Numbered from the stretch's first letter, positions 42,032 through 52,692 are shown. The stretch is DNA of 64,000 bases from Xanthomonas arboricola pv. guizotiae (GCF_002940205.1 NZ_MDSK01000019.1:29707-93706), one strand, 5' to 3'. A program made the numbers and translations. Notes: generated from the sequence alone by a model not told the origin.

Positions 42032-43276
42032 ATGAATACTTCCGCCGATCTGCTCAAGCAACTCCGCATCGACCGCCAGCGTCCTGCCGCCCCCGAACCT
42101 GCACGGCGCGGCGGCTGGATCATCGCCGCCGTGATCGTCATCGTGCTGCTGGCGGCCGCGGCGTGGTGGTTCACCCGTCGCCCGGTGGCGAAGGTACAGA
42201 CCGCAGCGGTGGTGGCGATCAGCGCCGGCAGCAGCAGTGCCTCGGTGCTGGACGCATCGGGCTACGTGGTGGCGCGGCGCATGGCCACGGTGTCGGCGCA
42301 GGTCACCGGCAAGGTGCGCGAGGTGATGATCGAAGAAGGCATGCGCGTCGAACAAGGCCAGGTGATGGCCACGCTGGACCCGCTGGATGCCGATGCGCAG
42401 CGCACGCTGTCGGCATCGCAGCTGTCGGCCGCACGCAGCCAGGTCGACAACATGCAGGCGCAACTGGCAGTGGCCAATGCCGATGCGGCGCGGCTGCAAT
42501 CGCTGGTCGGTGCGCAACTGGTGTCGCGCTCGCAGTACGAGCAGGCCACCGCACAGCGCGATGCCTTGCGCGCACAGCTGCAGAATGCGCAACGCAATGT
42601 GCGCGTGGCATCGGACCAGCTGGCGATCTCGGCAATCCGCTCGGACTTCAACGTGGTGCGTGCGCCGTTTGCCGGCGTGGTCACCGCCAAGGCCGCGCAG
42701 CCCGGCGAAATCGTCTCGCCGCTGTCGGCCGGCGGCGGCTTCACCCGCACCGGCATCGGCACCATCGTGGACATGGAATCGCTGGAGATCGAAGTGGAAG
42801 TGGGCGAGTCCTACATCGGCCGCGTGCAGCCGAAGATGCCGGTGGAAGCGGTGCTCAACGCGTACCCGGAATGGAAGATTCCCGGCGAGGTGATCGCCAT
42901 CATTCCCACTGCCGACCGCGGCAAGGCCACGGTGAAGGTGCGCGTGGCGCTCAAGCTCAAGGACCCGCGCATCGTGCCGGAGATGGGCGTGCGGGTGAGC
43001 TTTCTGGAACGGGCCAATACGCAGGAGGCCAGCAAGCCGCAGGGCGTGCGCGTGCCGGCTGCGGCACTGGTCGAACGCGACACGCGCACGGTCGCGTTCG
43101 TGGTCGGCGAGCGCAACACCGTCAGCATGAAGACGGTCACTCCCGGGATGGTGATGGGCGAGGACCGCCAGGTGGTGTCGGGTTTGCGTGCGGGCGACAG
43201 TGTGGTGCTGGATCCGCCAAAAGGCCTGAAAGACGGCGACACGGTGGCCGAAGCCGACGCGGCCGCTGCCGAGTAA
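42032..43276 (+). CDS. Periplasmic adaptor (membrane-fusion) protein of an ABC exporter, MacA-like
   Basis: 414 residues. One N-terminal transmembrane anchor (WIIAAVIVIVLLAAAAWWF, about 29-47) precedes the biotinyl-lipoyl half motifs (SAQVTGKVREVMIEEGMRVE and the later PFAGVVTAKAAQPGEIVSP). The coiled-coil hairpin (about 120-200) and beta-barrel/membrane-proximal domains follow. It connects the inner-membrane transporter encoded downstream to an outer-membrane channel elsewhere (TolC type). It is the first gene of a four-gene operon. Confidence 0.9.
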   Translation: MNTSADLLKQLRIDRQRPAAPEPARRGGWIIAAVIVIVLLAAAAWWFTRRPVAKVQTAAVVAISAGSSSASVLDASGYVVARRMATVSAQVTGKVREVMIEEGMRVEQGQVMATLDPLDADAQRTLSASQLSAARSQVDNMQAQLAVANADAARLQSLVGAQLVSRSQYEQATAQRDALRAQLQNAQRNVRVASDQLAISAIRSDFNVVRAPFAGVVTAKAAQPGEIVSPLSAGGGFTRTGIGTIVDMESLEIEVEVGESYIGRVQPKMPVEAVLNAYPEWKIPGEVIAIIPTADRGKATVKVRVALKLKDPRIVPEMGVRVSFLERANTQEASKPQGVRVPAAALVERDTRTVAFVVGERNTVSMKTVTPGMVMGEDRQVVSGLRAGDSVVLDPPKGLKDGDTVAEADAAAAE

Positions 43277-43417
43277 CTCTGCCGGTAACTGCAGTCACCA
43301 GGTGGGCAGCGCCGCCGCTTTGGGGTGTGGCCGTGTTGCCGTGTTGCCGCCTCATGCGATCGCAGTCGCCATGCCGCATCGCGCTTGCCTCTTTCCATTA
43401 CACCGTCAGGAGTCGCC

Positions 43418-44107
<690 letters not shown>

Positions 44108-44119
44108 GGGAGTGCTGCC

Positions 44120-45280
44120 ATGAAGTATCTCTGGCTGGTGTGGGCGCAGTTGTTCCGCAGCAAGACCCGCACCTTGTTGACCTTGCTGTCGGTGGTGGCG
44201 GCGTTCCTGCTGTTCGGCATGCTCGATTCGGTGCGCGTGGCCTTCACCTCCGGCGGCAGCGTCAGCGGCGTGAACCGCCTGGTGGTGGCCTCGCGCCTGT
44301 CAATCACCCAATCGCTGCCGATCAGCCTGGAGCCGCAGATCCGCAGCGTGCCGGGCGTGCGCGATGTGACCTCGGCGATGTGGTTCGGCGGCATCTACCG
44401 CGACCCGAAGAATTTCTTCCCGAACTTTTCGGTAGCGCCCAATTTCTTCGACGTCTACAGCGAGTACGAGCTGCCCAAGGAACAGCTCAAGGCGTTCCAG
44501 ACCACGCGCACCGGCGCCATCGTCGGCGAGACCCTGGCCAAGGCCAATGGCTGGAAGATCGGCGACACCATTCCGCTGCAGGCCACCATCTTCCCGCGTG
44601 GCGGCAGCAACGACTGGCCGCTGCAACTGGTGGGCATCTTCCGCATGAAGGACCGCGCGGTGGCGGCCAACCAGGAACGCCAGTTGATGATGAACTGGAA
44701 ATACTTCGACGAGTCCAACGACTACATCAAGAGCAGGGTCAGCTGGTACACGGTGACGTTGCGCAACGCCGACCAGGCCTCGCGTGTGGCGCAGGCGATC
44801 GACGCGTTGTCGGCCAACTCCGATCATGAAACCAAGTCGCAGACCGAATCGGCGTTCCAGCAGGCCTTCATCAAACAGTTCGCCGATATCGGCCTGATCG
44901 TCACCTCGATCATGGCCGCGGTGTTCTTCACCTTGCTGCTGCTGACCGGCAACACCATGGCGCAGGCGGTGCGCGAGCGCATACCGGAGCTGGCCACGCT
45001 CAAGACGCTGGGCTTTCAGGACCGCACCGTGTTGAGTCTGGTGATGGTGGAGTCGGTGCTGTTGATCGGCCTGGGCGGGTTGATCGGCATGGGTCTGGCG
45101 TCGCTGGTGATCCCGCTGGTGGCCGCACGCAGCGGCGGGGTCATGCCGGTGCAGGGCGTGCCGCTGCAGACCTGGTTGGTCGGGCTGGGCCTGATGGCCG
45201 GCATCGGCATCGTGGTGGGTGTGCTGCCGGCGCGACGCGCGCAGCGCTTGAAGATCGTCGATGCCCTCGCCGGCCGCTGA
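44120..45280 (+). CDS. ABC transporter permease (FtsX/MacB type), first subunit
   Basis: 386 residues. TM1 lies near 14-34, then a large MacB-type periplasmic core domain (about 40-250: VASRLSITQSLPISLEPQIR, MWFGGIYRDPKNFF). Three C-terminal helices (about 258-282, 305-335, 347-370) end in the FtsX-domain tail GVLPARRAQRLKIVDALAGR. With the second permease it forms a heterodimer, unlike homodimeric MacB. Such exporters move peptides, antibiotics or lipoproteins; the cargo is unknown. Confidence 0.88.
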   Translation: MKYLWLVWAQLFRSKTRTLLTLLSVVAAFLLFGMLDSVRVAFTSGGSVSGVNRLVVASRLSITQSLPISLEPQIRSVPGVRDVTSAMWFGGIYRDPKNFFPNFSVAPNFFDVYSEYELPKEQLKAFQTTRTGAIVGETLAKANGWKIGDTIPLQATIFPRGGSNDWPLQLVGIFRMKDRAVAANQERQLMMNWKYFDESNDYIKSRVSWYTVTLRNADQASRVAQAIDALSANSDHETKSQTESAFQQAFIKQFADIGLIVTSIMAAVFFTLLLLTGNTMAQAVRERIPELATLKTLGFQDRTVLSLVMVESVLLIGLGGLIGMGLASLVIPLVAARSGGVMPVQGVPLQTWLVGLGLMAGIGIVVGVLPARRAQRLKIVDALAGR

Positions 45281-45293
45281 CAGGAGCATGCAG

Positions 45294-46613
45294 ATGCAAA
45301 CCCAATGGAAGAACCGTCTGGTCAACCTGCTGTCGGTCGTGTCGCTGGCCGTCGGGTTGGCCGTGTGGATCGCGCTGCCGTGGATCGGCGTGCTGGTCGC
45401 CGCCGCCTTGCTGGCGGTGTGGCTGGTTGTCACGCGCAGCGGCCGGCTGTCACTGGCCGCTGCACGTATCGGCATCGCCACGCTGCCGCAACGCTGGGGT
45501 GCCAGCTCGGTGATCGTGGTCGGCATCGCCGGTGTGGTCGGCGTGCTGGTGGCGATGCTGGCGATGGGCCAGGGCTTCCAGGCCACGCTCAACAGCACCG
45601 GCGACGACACCACCGCGATTGTTCTGCGCGGCGGCTCGCAAGCCGAAACCAATTCGGTGATCACCCGCGACCTGGTACCGCTGATCGGCAGCCTGCCCGG
45701 CATCGCCGCCGATGCCAACGGCCGCCCGATGCTGTCGCCGGAACTCTCGCAGGTGGTCAACATCGCCTCCAGATCCGATGGCACCGACGTCAACGCGCAG
45801 TTGCGTGGCGTGGGCGAGCAGGCCTGGGCGGTGCACGACAAACTCAGGCTGGTGCAGGGCCGGCGCTTCACCCCCGGCCTGCGCGAGATCGTGGTCGGCA
45901 AGGGCGCGTTGACTCAGTTCCGCGGACTGCAGCTGGGCAGGACGCTCACCCTCGGCAGCCAGCAATGGACCGTGGTCGGCGTGTTCGCCTCCGGCGATGC
46001 GCACGATTCGGAGCTGTGGACCGATGCGCAGACGCTGGCCACCACCTACAACCGCAGCGCCTACCAGTCGATCAGCGTGCGCACTACCGGCAAGGCCGGT
46101 TTCAGCCAGTTCAAGACCGCCATGGCCGCCGATCCGCGGCTCAAGCTGGATGTGGAAACCACCCGTGCCTACTACGGCAAACAGGGCGGTGGCCTGAACA
46201 GGTTGATCAGCATCCTGGGCACGGTGATCGGCGCGATCATGGCGGTCGGCGCGGTGTTCGGCGCGCTCAACACCATGTATGCGGCGGTGGCCACGCGCGC
46301 GCGCGAGATCGCCACGATGCGTGCGATCGGTTTCCGCGGCACGCCGGTGATCATGGCGCTGATGCTGGAGACCATGCTGCTGGCGCTGCTCGGCGGCTTG
46401 CTCGGTGGCCTGATCGCCTGGGCCATCTTCAATGGTTACAGCGTGTCCACGCTGGGCAGCAACTTCAGCCAGATCGTGTTCCAGTTCAAGGTCTCGCCGG
46501 AGCTGTTGTGGAGCGGGCTCAAATGGGCGCTGGGCATTGGCCTGGTCGGCGGGCTGTTCCCGGCCTTGCGGGCGGCGCGGTTGCCGATTACGACCGCATT
46601 GCGTGAGGTGTAG
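45294..46613 (+). CDS. ABC transporter permease (FtsX/MacB type), second subunit
   Basis: 439 residues. Two N-terminal helices (about 9-45) precede a further one near 70-90, the periplasmic domain (about 95-300), and three C-terminal helices (about 310-335, 360-385, 405-425) ending FPALRAARLPITTALREV. It is a paralogue of the upstream permease. The ATG at 45294 has GGAG seven bases upstream, so I prefer it to ATG 45288 or an earlier codon inside the upstream gene. Last gene of the exporter operon. Confidence 0.88.
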   Translation: MQTQWKNRLVNLLSVVSLAVGLAVWIALPWIGVLVAAALLAVWLVVTRSGRLSLAAARIGIATLPQRWGASSVIVVGIAGVVGVLVAMLAMGQGFQATLNSTGDDTTAIVLRGGSQAETNSVITRDLVPLIGSLPGIAADANGRPMLSPELSQVVNIASRSDGTDVNAQLRGVGEQAWAVHDKLRLVQGRRFTPGLREIVVGKGALTQFRGLQLGRTLTLGSQQWTVVGVFASGDAHDSELWTDAQTLATTYNRSAYQSISVRTTGKAGFSQFKTAMAADPRLKLDVETTRAYYGKQGGGLNRLISILGTVIGAIMAVGAVFGALNTMYAAVATRAREIATMRAIGFRGTPVIMALMLETMLLALLGGLLGGLIAWAIFNGYSVSTLGSNFSQIVFQFKVSPELLWSGLKWALGIGLVGGLFPALRAARLPITTALREV

Positions 46614-46799
46614 CGCGGGCCTTGGCCCGCCGGGAATCGGGAATCGGAAGTGGGGATTGGTGACAGCCAAAGCGGAGCAAGTGCGCTGCTGCGGCTGAAC
46701 GCAGTGCGGGCTGTCATCGTTTTGTCACTGCACGGCGGTAGATGCGCGGGTCGGGCAGGCCGTAGGCTGCCCGGCCGTTGCATCCATCGATCTTCGCCC

Positions 46800-47915
46800 A
46801 TGACGCGCCTGATTCTGCTGGCCTGCGCCTGCCTGTGGCTGGCCGGCTGTTCCTCGTCCTCCACCTCGCTCAGCGAGCGCCTGGTTGCGCCCGGCGGCAC
46901 CTCGCCACTGCTGGACGAGGAGCGCATTGCCGCCACCATCGCCACGGTGCCCAACCGCAGCGGGCATGTGGTCACGCGCGATCAGGTGCCGATCTTCTGG
47001 CGTGCGATCGACCCCGGCCAGTACGCCATGCAGTATCGCTACGTGGGTCAGCGCGACGATCCGGCGCATGCGCTGGATGTCGATTTCAGTTTCAAGGTGC
47101 CCACCACGGCCCCACCGACGCCGCGCGGCACCGTGGTGGTGTTGCATGGCTGGATGATGGATGGCGATTCGCTGCTGCCCTGGTCGTTGCAGCTCGCACA
47201 GGCAGGCTACCGGGTGATCACCATCGACCTGCGCAACCACGGCCATTCCGGCGGTGGTCTGTCCGGCTACGGGACGCGCGAATCCAACGACGTGATCGAC
47301 GTGCTCGATGCGCTGCAACCGCGTGGCGAGATCCGTGGCCCGCTGTACCTGTTCGGCATTTCCTACGGCGCCGCCACCGCGCTGTTCACCGCCGACAAGC
47401 TCGGGCCGCGCGTGACCGGCGTGGTGGCGATGGAATCCTTCGCCAACGCCGGGCGCGGCATTCGCGACATGGTCCCGCACCTGCTCGCCAGCCAACCGAA
47501 TGGCTGGCGTGGGCAGGCGGTGGCCGCGTATGCGCGCTGGCGCTATGCCGACCAGGATATCGATGCGGTGATCGCCGCCGCCGACCGCCAGCTGCAGCTG
47601 GACCTGGACCACGTCGATGTCACGCAGGCCTTGGCCGACACGCGCAGCTGCGTGCTGCTGGTGCATGGCGATGCCGATCAGCACATCCCGGTCGCGCATG
47701 GGCGTGCGCTGGCGCTGGCCAGCCCGCGCGCGCACTACGTCGAGCTGCCTGGCGAAACCCATCTGAGCCTGCCGCTGCGGCTGGATCTGCTGGGTGGGCC
47801 GATCGACCAGTGGCTGGCGCAGACGCAACAGGATCCAGGCCACTGCCCCGCACCGCAGGCACTGCCGACCTCCACGCTGGCAGTGGCGCCACCGGCGTTG
47901 GCGCCGCGCGGCTGA
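46800..47915 (+). CDS. Alpha/beta-hydrolase lipoprotein
   Basis: 371 residues. The signal with lipobox LAGC (Cys17) marks a lipoprotein. A hydrolase domain follows: oxyanion region VVLHGWMMDG, nucleophile elbow LFGISYGAA, acid LLVHGDADQHIP and His in LPGETHLSLP. There is no Ser/Asp substitution in the triad. Being lipid-anchored it acts in the periplasm or at the outer membrane; the substrate is probably an ester or acyl compound but is unknown. Its start follows a GGGAATCGGGAATC short repeat near 46631. Confidence 0.82.
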   Translation: MTRLILLACACLWLAGCSSSSTSLSERLVAPGGTSPLLDEERIAATIATVPNRSGHVVTRDQVPIFWRAIDPGQYAMQYRYVGQRDDPAHALDVDFSFKVPTTAPPTPRGTVVVLHGWMMDGDSLLPWSLQLAQAGYRVITIDLRNHGHSGGGLSGYGTRESNDVIDVLDALQPRGEIRGPLYLFGISYGAATALFTADKLGPRVTGVVAMESFANAGRGIRDMVPHLLASQPNGWRGQAVAAYARWRYADQDIDAVIAAADRQLQLDLDHVDVTQALADTRSCVLLVHGDADQHIPVAHGRALALASPRAHYVELPGETHLSLPLRLDLLGGPIDQWLAQTQQDPGHCPAPQALPTSTLAVAPPALAPRG

Positions 47916-48117
47916 GAGCGGTGGACGAAGGTCGCGAACGGTCGTCAGGCGGGAGCGGACCGCGCGTTCCGAAACGGTGGGTCTGAATGACATGCCGATG
48001 ACTGCACCCGCACCGCGGTGAACGCAGTCGTCTGTTGCTCGCCCTGAATCCAGGCAGGAGCTGCGCAACGGCAGGCTGTCGAAGCGCGCACCGCGCTGCT
48101 GCCCACCGCGCAACGCA

Positions 48118-48150
48118 GCCGCTGCGCGATTGCCCGGATCGCGCAGCGGC
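48118..48150. terminator. Perfect 13-bp hairpin between convergent genes
   Basis: GCCGCTGCGCGAT, loop TGCCCGG, ATCGCGCAGCGGC. It lies seven bases beyond the rarD stop (minus) and about 200 after the hydrolase stop (plus). No T-run on either strand, so a Rho-independent role is uncertain. Confidence 0.45.
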
Positions 48151-48156
48151 CGATGC

Positions 48157-49068
48157 TTAAGGCGTCACCACCACCGGCCGCCGCTGCCGCCACAGGCTAT
48201 CGCCGACGAACAGCAGCAGCCCCACCCAGATCGCGGCAAATCCGATCGCGCGCCCCTGATCGAACGGCTCGTGGAAGAACCACACGCCCAGCAGCAACTG
48301 CAGGCTCGGCGCGATGTATTGCAGGATGCCCACCAGCGACAGCGGAATCCGCCGCACGCCATACGCAAACCCGATCAGCGGCACCGCGGTCAGCACGCCG
48401 CCCAAGATCAGCAGCAGATCGGTACGCAGGTCCCAACCGCTCAGGAAGGCGCCGCCATGGCCCTGCTCGCCCCAGCCCGCCAGCAGCAGCGCCGGCACGA
48501 ACAGGTACACGCTTTCCACGCCCAGCCCGGCCACCGGATCCACCGCCACCAGCTTGCGCAGCAGGCCGTAGGCACCGAACGAGAACGCCAGCCCCAGCGC
48601 GATCCACGGCGGCGCACCGGCATCCAGGGTCAGCCACAGCACGCCCACCGCCGCACACACCACCGCCACCCACTGGATGCGCTGCAGGCGTTCCTGCAGC
48701 ACCAGCACGCCCAGCAACACGCTCAGCAGCGGATTGATGAAATAGCCCAGGCTGGCCTCGATCACATGCCCGGCGTTGATCGCCCAGATATACAGGCCCC
48801 AGTTGAACGCAATCGCCACGCTGCTGCCGGCCAGCATCCATAGCGCGCGCGGCTGCGCGGCGATGGCGCGCCACCAGCGCAGGCCCGAGGTGGCCAGCAA
48901 CCACGCCACCACCAGCAGCGCGCTCCAGACGATGCGGTGCGCGATGATCTGCAGCGACGGCACCGCCTTGAGCAGGTGCCAGTACAGCGGCACCAGGCCC
49001 CAGATCACGAAGGTCGATGCGGTGATCAACAGCCCGCGACGCGCCTCGGTCGGCGAGACCGCCGTCAT
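48157..49068 (-). CDS. rarD: EamA-family transporter RarD
   Basis: 303 residues with ten transmembrane helices in two EamA repeats. The N-terminal block STFVIWGLVPLYWHLLK and IIAHRIVWS, the middle INAGHVIEASLGYFINPL, and GILQYIAPSLQLLLGV near the end are diagnostic of RarD (chloramphenicol-sensitivity-type EamA protein). The substrate is unknown. The start overlaps the stop of the second EamA gene (ATGA, 49065-49068), so both are co-translated. Confidence 0.9.
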   Translation of the reverse strand: MTAVSPTEARRGLLITASTFVIWGLVPLYWHLLKAVPSLQIIAHRIVWSALLVVAWLLATSGLRWWRAIAAQPRALWMLAGSSVAIAFNWGLYIWAINAGHVIEASLGYFINPLLSVLLGVLVLQERLQRIQWVAVVCAAVGVLWLTLDAGAPPWIALGLAFSFGAYGLLRKLVAVDPVAGLGVESVYLFVPALLLAGWGEQGHGGAFLSGWDLRTDLLLILGGVLTAVPLIGFAYGVRRIPLSLVGILQYIAPSLQLLLGVWFFHEPFDQGRAIGFAAIWVGLLLFVGDSLWRQRRPVVVTP

Positions 49069-49961
49069 CGCCGCGCCTTGGCCAGGGTGACCACCAGCAC
49101 GCCCGCCAGGATCACCGCCATTGCGCCGATATCGTGCGTAGTGAAACGCTCATGCCCCAGCCACGCGCCCAGCGCCACCGCGATCACCGGGTTGACGTAG
49201 GCGTAGCTGCCGGCCAGCGCCGGGCGCACGTGATGCAGCAGCCACACGTAGGCGGTGAATGCCACGATCGAGCCGAACACGCACAGGTAGGCCACGGCCA
49301 GCAGCCCCTGCGAGGTCGGCAGGCTCTGTGGGCGCTCGCCGATCAGCAGGCCGGTGCTGACCAGCAACACGCCGCCGCACAGCATCTGCCCGGCGGCCGT
49401 CATGAACGGCGACGGCAGGTCGCGTCCGCGCGACCACACCGAGCCGAAGGCCCAGCCGATCGGCGCGATCAGCAACAACACCAGCCCGGCCGGCGTGGCG
49501 GTCAGGCTGCTGCCGGCGTTGAGCCAGACCACGCCCAGAAAGCCGATCACGATACCCAGCCATTCGCCACCGCTGGCGTGCTGCCCGCGCAAGGCGCCGA
49601 ACAAGGCCATCCACAGCGGCACCGATGCCACCGAGGTGGCGGCCAGGCCGGACGACACGCTGCGCTCGGCCAGCACCACCATGCCGTTGCCCAGCAGCAA
49701 CAGGGCCGCGCCCATCATCGCTACGTTCTTCCATTGCGCGCGCGTCGGCGCAGCCATCCCGCGCCAGCGCAGTAGCGCATACAGCAGCGTGCCGGCCACG
49801 ATGAAGCGCGCCCCGGACACCATGGTCAGCGGCAGCGCGCCGCCTTCCAACGCAAAGCGGATCGCCAGATAGGTCGAGCCCCAGACCACATAGACCAGCA
49901 ACAACGCGATAACGACCAGGCCGCTGCGCGCAGGCGCTACAGCATCGTGTGAAGAGGACAT
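49065..49961 (-). CDS. EamA-family transporter (YedA-like)
   Basis: 298 residues with ten helices. The opening LLLVYVVWGSTYLAIRFALE followed by PLTMVSGARFIVAG, and later AERSVSSGLAATSVASVPLW, fits the YedA/drug-metabolite exporter subgroup. It is the first gene of a two-gene EamA operon with rarD. Members export amino acids or metabolites; none can be named from sequence. Confidence 0.88.
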   Translation of the reverse strand: MSSSHDAVAPARSGLVVIALLLVYVVWGSTYLAIRFALEGGALPLTMVSGARFIVAGTLLYALLRWRGMAAPTRAQWKNVAMMGAALLLLGNGMVVLAERSVSSGLAATSVASVPLWMALFGALRGQHASGGEWLGIVIGFLGVVWLNAGSSLTATPAGLVLLLIAPIGWAFGSVWSRGRDLPSPFMTAAGQMLCGGVLLVSTGLLIGERPQSLPTSQGLLAVAYLCVFGSIVAFTAYVWLLHHVRPALAGSYAYVNPVIAVALGAWLGHERFTTHDIGAMAVILAGVLVVTLAKARR

Positions 49962-50080
49962 CGAAGATTGCCAAATACAGCGGAAGCTTCAATTCTAGAT
50001 CACCTGCCCACGCCAACGTCGTACGCCTCTCGGGCGCCTGCCGCGGTATGGTGCGCATTGATCCCCGGCCCGGAGTGCAT

Positions 50081-50464
50081 ATGCAGCGTCGCGTCCCCTG
50101 GTTGATGTCGGCCGCCCTGACCGTGCTGTCGGCCAGTGCATTGGCACGCGTGCCCGAACCCTGGGAGCCCAGCGGGCGCAAACTCCTCGAGGCCGGGCTG
50201 GACGGTTCGTTGGCGCCGGAGATCGCGCCCGAACAAACCGAGCTCAAGGTCATGCTCTCGGCGAACCGCGCCGGCGCTTACCTGCTCGGCGTCGCCAGCA
50301 GCAGCTACCGCACGCAATGGTGCATGCCGGCCGGCAAGAGCGGCCCGCCGGACATGCAGGCGATCATCAGCGATATCGGCGCGCTACCCGATGCGCGCCT
50401 GGACGAGGCCGCACCCGCATTGATCGTGCAGGCGCTGGCCAAGCGCTACCCGTGCCGCAAATAG
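50081..50464 (+). CDS. Rap1a/Tai-like periplasmic immunity-type protein (orphan)
   Basis: 127 residues. A signal peptide (WLMSAALTVLSASALA, about 7-22) precedes a small domain with the spacing of the Rap1a/Tai family: GAYLLGVASSSYRTQWCMP near the centre, then a helix with PDARLDEAAPALIVQALAKR ending YPCRK. Cys in WCMP and in YPC would form the family disulfide. Rap1a and Tai proteins neutralise type VI amidase effectors (Tae) in the periplasm. No effector, VgrG or T6SS gene lies next to it, so it would be an orphan immunity gene or a domesticated relative. Start ATG 50081 has CGGAG upstream. Confidence 0.6.
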   Translation: MQRRVPWLMSAALTVLSASALARVPEPWEPSGRKLLEAGLDGSLAPEIAPEQTELKVMLSANRAGAYLLGVASSSYRTQWCMPAGKSGPPDMQAIISDIGALPDARLDEAAPALIVQALAKRYPCRK

Positions 50465-50588
50465 GCGGCGCGGTCGCCGCAGGCCGGCTCGACCAACCGC
50501 CACGCAATGGCCGGATGCACTGACGTTCGCCTCGCCGATCGCCCGACGCCCGGGCTCGAAAGCAGCAGGCGTTTGCACATCGCCGGCC

Positions 50589-52250
50589 CTACTTGCGCAC
50601 GGCATCGCTGCTGGCGCGGATCGCCTTGAACTCCGAACCGTCCTGCCAGCTCGGCCACTGCCGGCCGTTGGCCAGCGCCACGCCGACGTCGTAGACCAGG
50701 GTGGTGTCGGCCGCGTGGCCGCTGGCATCCCATTGCGGTGTCCAGCGATCGCAGGGCTGGTGATAGCACTCGGCAAAATACGTGTCGCGCAGCGCCTTGC
50801 CGGCCGCCACGCCGCCGTCGAGCATGTCCAGCCCGGGACCGGCGGTGATCGCCGGCACGCCCATGCGCGCAAAGGCGAAATGGTCGGCGCGGTAGAAGAA
50901 GCCCGCTTCCAGATTCGGGTCCGGCGAATAGCTGCGGCCGCGCGCCTTGGCCGCGGTTTCCAGATCGCCTTCCAGCGACACCCGTCCGCGTCCCCACGAG
51001 GCGATATCGCGGGTGGGGCCATCGGGGCTGAACATCTCCATGTTGAGCACCGCCACGGTCTTGTCCAGCGGTGCCAGCGGATGCGCGGCGTAATAGTTGG
51101 CGCCGAGCAGGCCCTTCTCTTCCGCCGTCAACGCGATGAAATACAGCGTGCGCTGCGGTTTGGGGCCGGCTGCGAACACGCGCGCCAGTTCCAGCACGCT
51201 GGCCACGCCGGTGGCGTTGTCCACCGCGCCACGCCGCACCGTGTCGCCGCCGGCATCGGCCTTGCCCACGCCGAACGCATCCCAGTGCGCGGAGAAGATC
51301 ACCGTCTCGTCCGGATGCTGGCTGCCGGTGAGCTTGGCCACCACGTTGTGCGTGACCACGCGCTCGCGCTTGAGCTTGAAGTCCACCGACAGCGTCGCAT
51401 CGCCCAACGCCACCGGGGCGAAGTCGCGCTGCTGCGCGCGCAGCTTGGCCTGCGCAAAATCCAGCCCGGCGCGCTGGAACAGCGACACCGCCAACGCCTG
51501 CTGCATCCAGCCACGCACCGGCACATGCTGCGCCTTCGCATCGGCATCGCTGCGTTCGATATCGAACAACGGCGACAGGCCCGAACTCTGCACCGTCGCC
51601 CAGCCGTACGCGGCCGGCGCGGTCTCGTGCACGATCAACACGCCGGCGGCACCACGACGCGCGGCCTCTTCGTACTTGTAGGTCCAGCGGCCGTAGTAAG
51701 TCACCGCCTTGCCATCGAAGGCGCCAGGCTGGCTGGATTCGAAATCGGCATCGTTGATCAGCACCACCGCGATCTTGCCGCGCAGGTCCACGCCCTTGTA
51801 GTCGTCCCACTGCCGCTCCGGCGCACTGATGCCGTAGCCCACGAACACCAGCGGTGCATGCTTCAAGCGCACCGCGTCCTGCGGACGCAGGCTCTGCAAG
51901 GTCACATCGCTGCCATTGACCAGCGTCTGGGTCTTGCCGCCGACACGCAGGCTGGCACGCACCGGGCCATCGACCTGGGCGCGTACCAACGGCACCGCCT
52001 GGGTCCAACCGCCCTGCTCGCCACCCGGCTGCAGGCCGCCAGCCTTGAACTGCTCGACCAGGTAATCGACCGTGCGCTGCTCGCCGGCACTGGCCGGCGC
52101 ACGGCCCTCGAACTCGTCCGAGGCCAGCAGGCGCACATGCCGCGACAACGCTTCGGCATCGATGCCGCCACCGGGCAGATCGTTGGCGGCCTGCGCCACG
52201 CCCCCTACGAACAGGCAGGCGGACAACAACAGGATGCGCATCGGGTTCAC
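50589..52250 (-). CDS. Secreted M28-family zinc peptidase with PA-like insert
   Basis: 553 residues from GTG 52250. A signal peptide (MRILLLSACLFVGGVAQA) is followed by an N-terminal region (DAEALSRHVRLLASDEFEGR, typical of M28) and a protease-associated-like domain (about 130-260). The zinc catalytic domain has HWDAFG, DNATGVASVLELAR, AEEKGLLGA and a final FFYRADHFAFARMGVPA metal-binding region. It is probably a periplasmic or extracellular aminopeptidase. GTG has AAGG eight bases upstream; ATG 52241 is an alternative three codons later. Confidence 0.9.
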   Translation of the reverse strand: MNPMRILLLSACLFVGGVAQAANDLPGGGIDAEALSRHVRLLASDEFEGRAPASAGEQRTVDYLVEQFKAGGLQPGGEQGGWTQAVPLVRAQVDGPVRASLRVGGKTQTLVNGSDVTLQSLRPQDAVRLKHAPLVFVGYGISAPERQWDDYKGVDLRGKIAVVLINDADFESSQPGAFDGKAVTYYGRWTYKYEEAARRGAAGVLIVHETAPAAYGWATVQSSGLSPLFDIERSDADAKAQHVPVRGWMQQALAVSLFQRAGLDFAQAKLRAQQRDFAPVALGDATLSVDFKLKRERVVTHNVVAKLTGSQHPDETVIFSAHWDAFGVGKADAGGDTVRRGAVDNATGVASVLELARVFAAGPKPQRTLYFIALTAEEKGLLGANYYAAHPLAPLDKTVAVLNMEMFSPDGPTRDIASWGRGRVSLEGDLETAAKARGRSYSPDPNLEAGFFYRADHFAFARMGVPAITAGPGLDMLDGGVAAGKALRDTYFAECYHQPCDRWTPQWDASGHAADTTLVYDVGVALANGRQWPSWQDGSEFKAIRASSDAVRK

Positions 52251-52584
52251 GGCATGGCCTTGCAACTGATAGATGACACACAGTTTACAAGCGCGCGGCC
52301 GCCACGGGAGCGCTTTGAGCCGCGTTGGCAGGCGCGATGTCTTCTTTTCTAGCAGGCCCCTTGGGCTGCATGGATGCTGCCATGGAGCTGCATGGGGTAC
52401 GGAATGTCATGCGCGTGGTGATGGCATCGCGCTTTCGACTCACTGGGCTTTTTGAACCGAGACTCTTTTCGCGCCTAAACGCGGCTACGGTTCAATGTCT
52501 CGATTGCTTTGCCGTTGTTTTTCCGGGGCCTGTGCAGTGCGGCCAGATCAGTTGCGGGGCGGCGGATCTGCGGCTTGGCTGCAA

Positions 52585-52692
52585 GGTCCTTGCCCGCCCA
52601 CCATCGCGGGACACGCCGCAAGTACGTCCCTGTAGGCTCTTACGCGGCATCCATGCCGCGTAAGGTCCCGCGACGGTGAGCGGACAAGGACC
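52585..52692. repeat. Large palindromic repeat, copy A2
   Basis: Arms 52585-52612 and 52665-52692 are complementary at 25 of 28 positions. Directly inside the right arm lies a perfect hairpin CTTACGCGGCAT (52639-52650), CC, ATGCCGCGTAAG (52653-52664). The whole element equals copy A1 at 13332-13439, with compensating changes in the stem. It sits in the 840-base gene-free gap 52251-53090. Confidence 0.8.
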
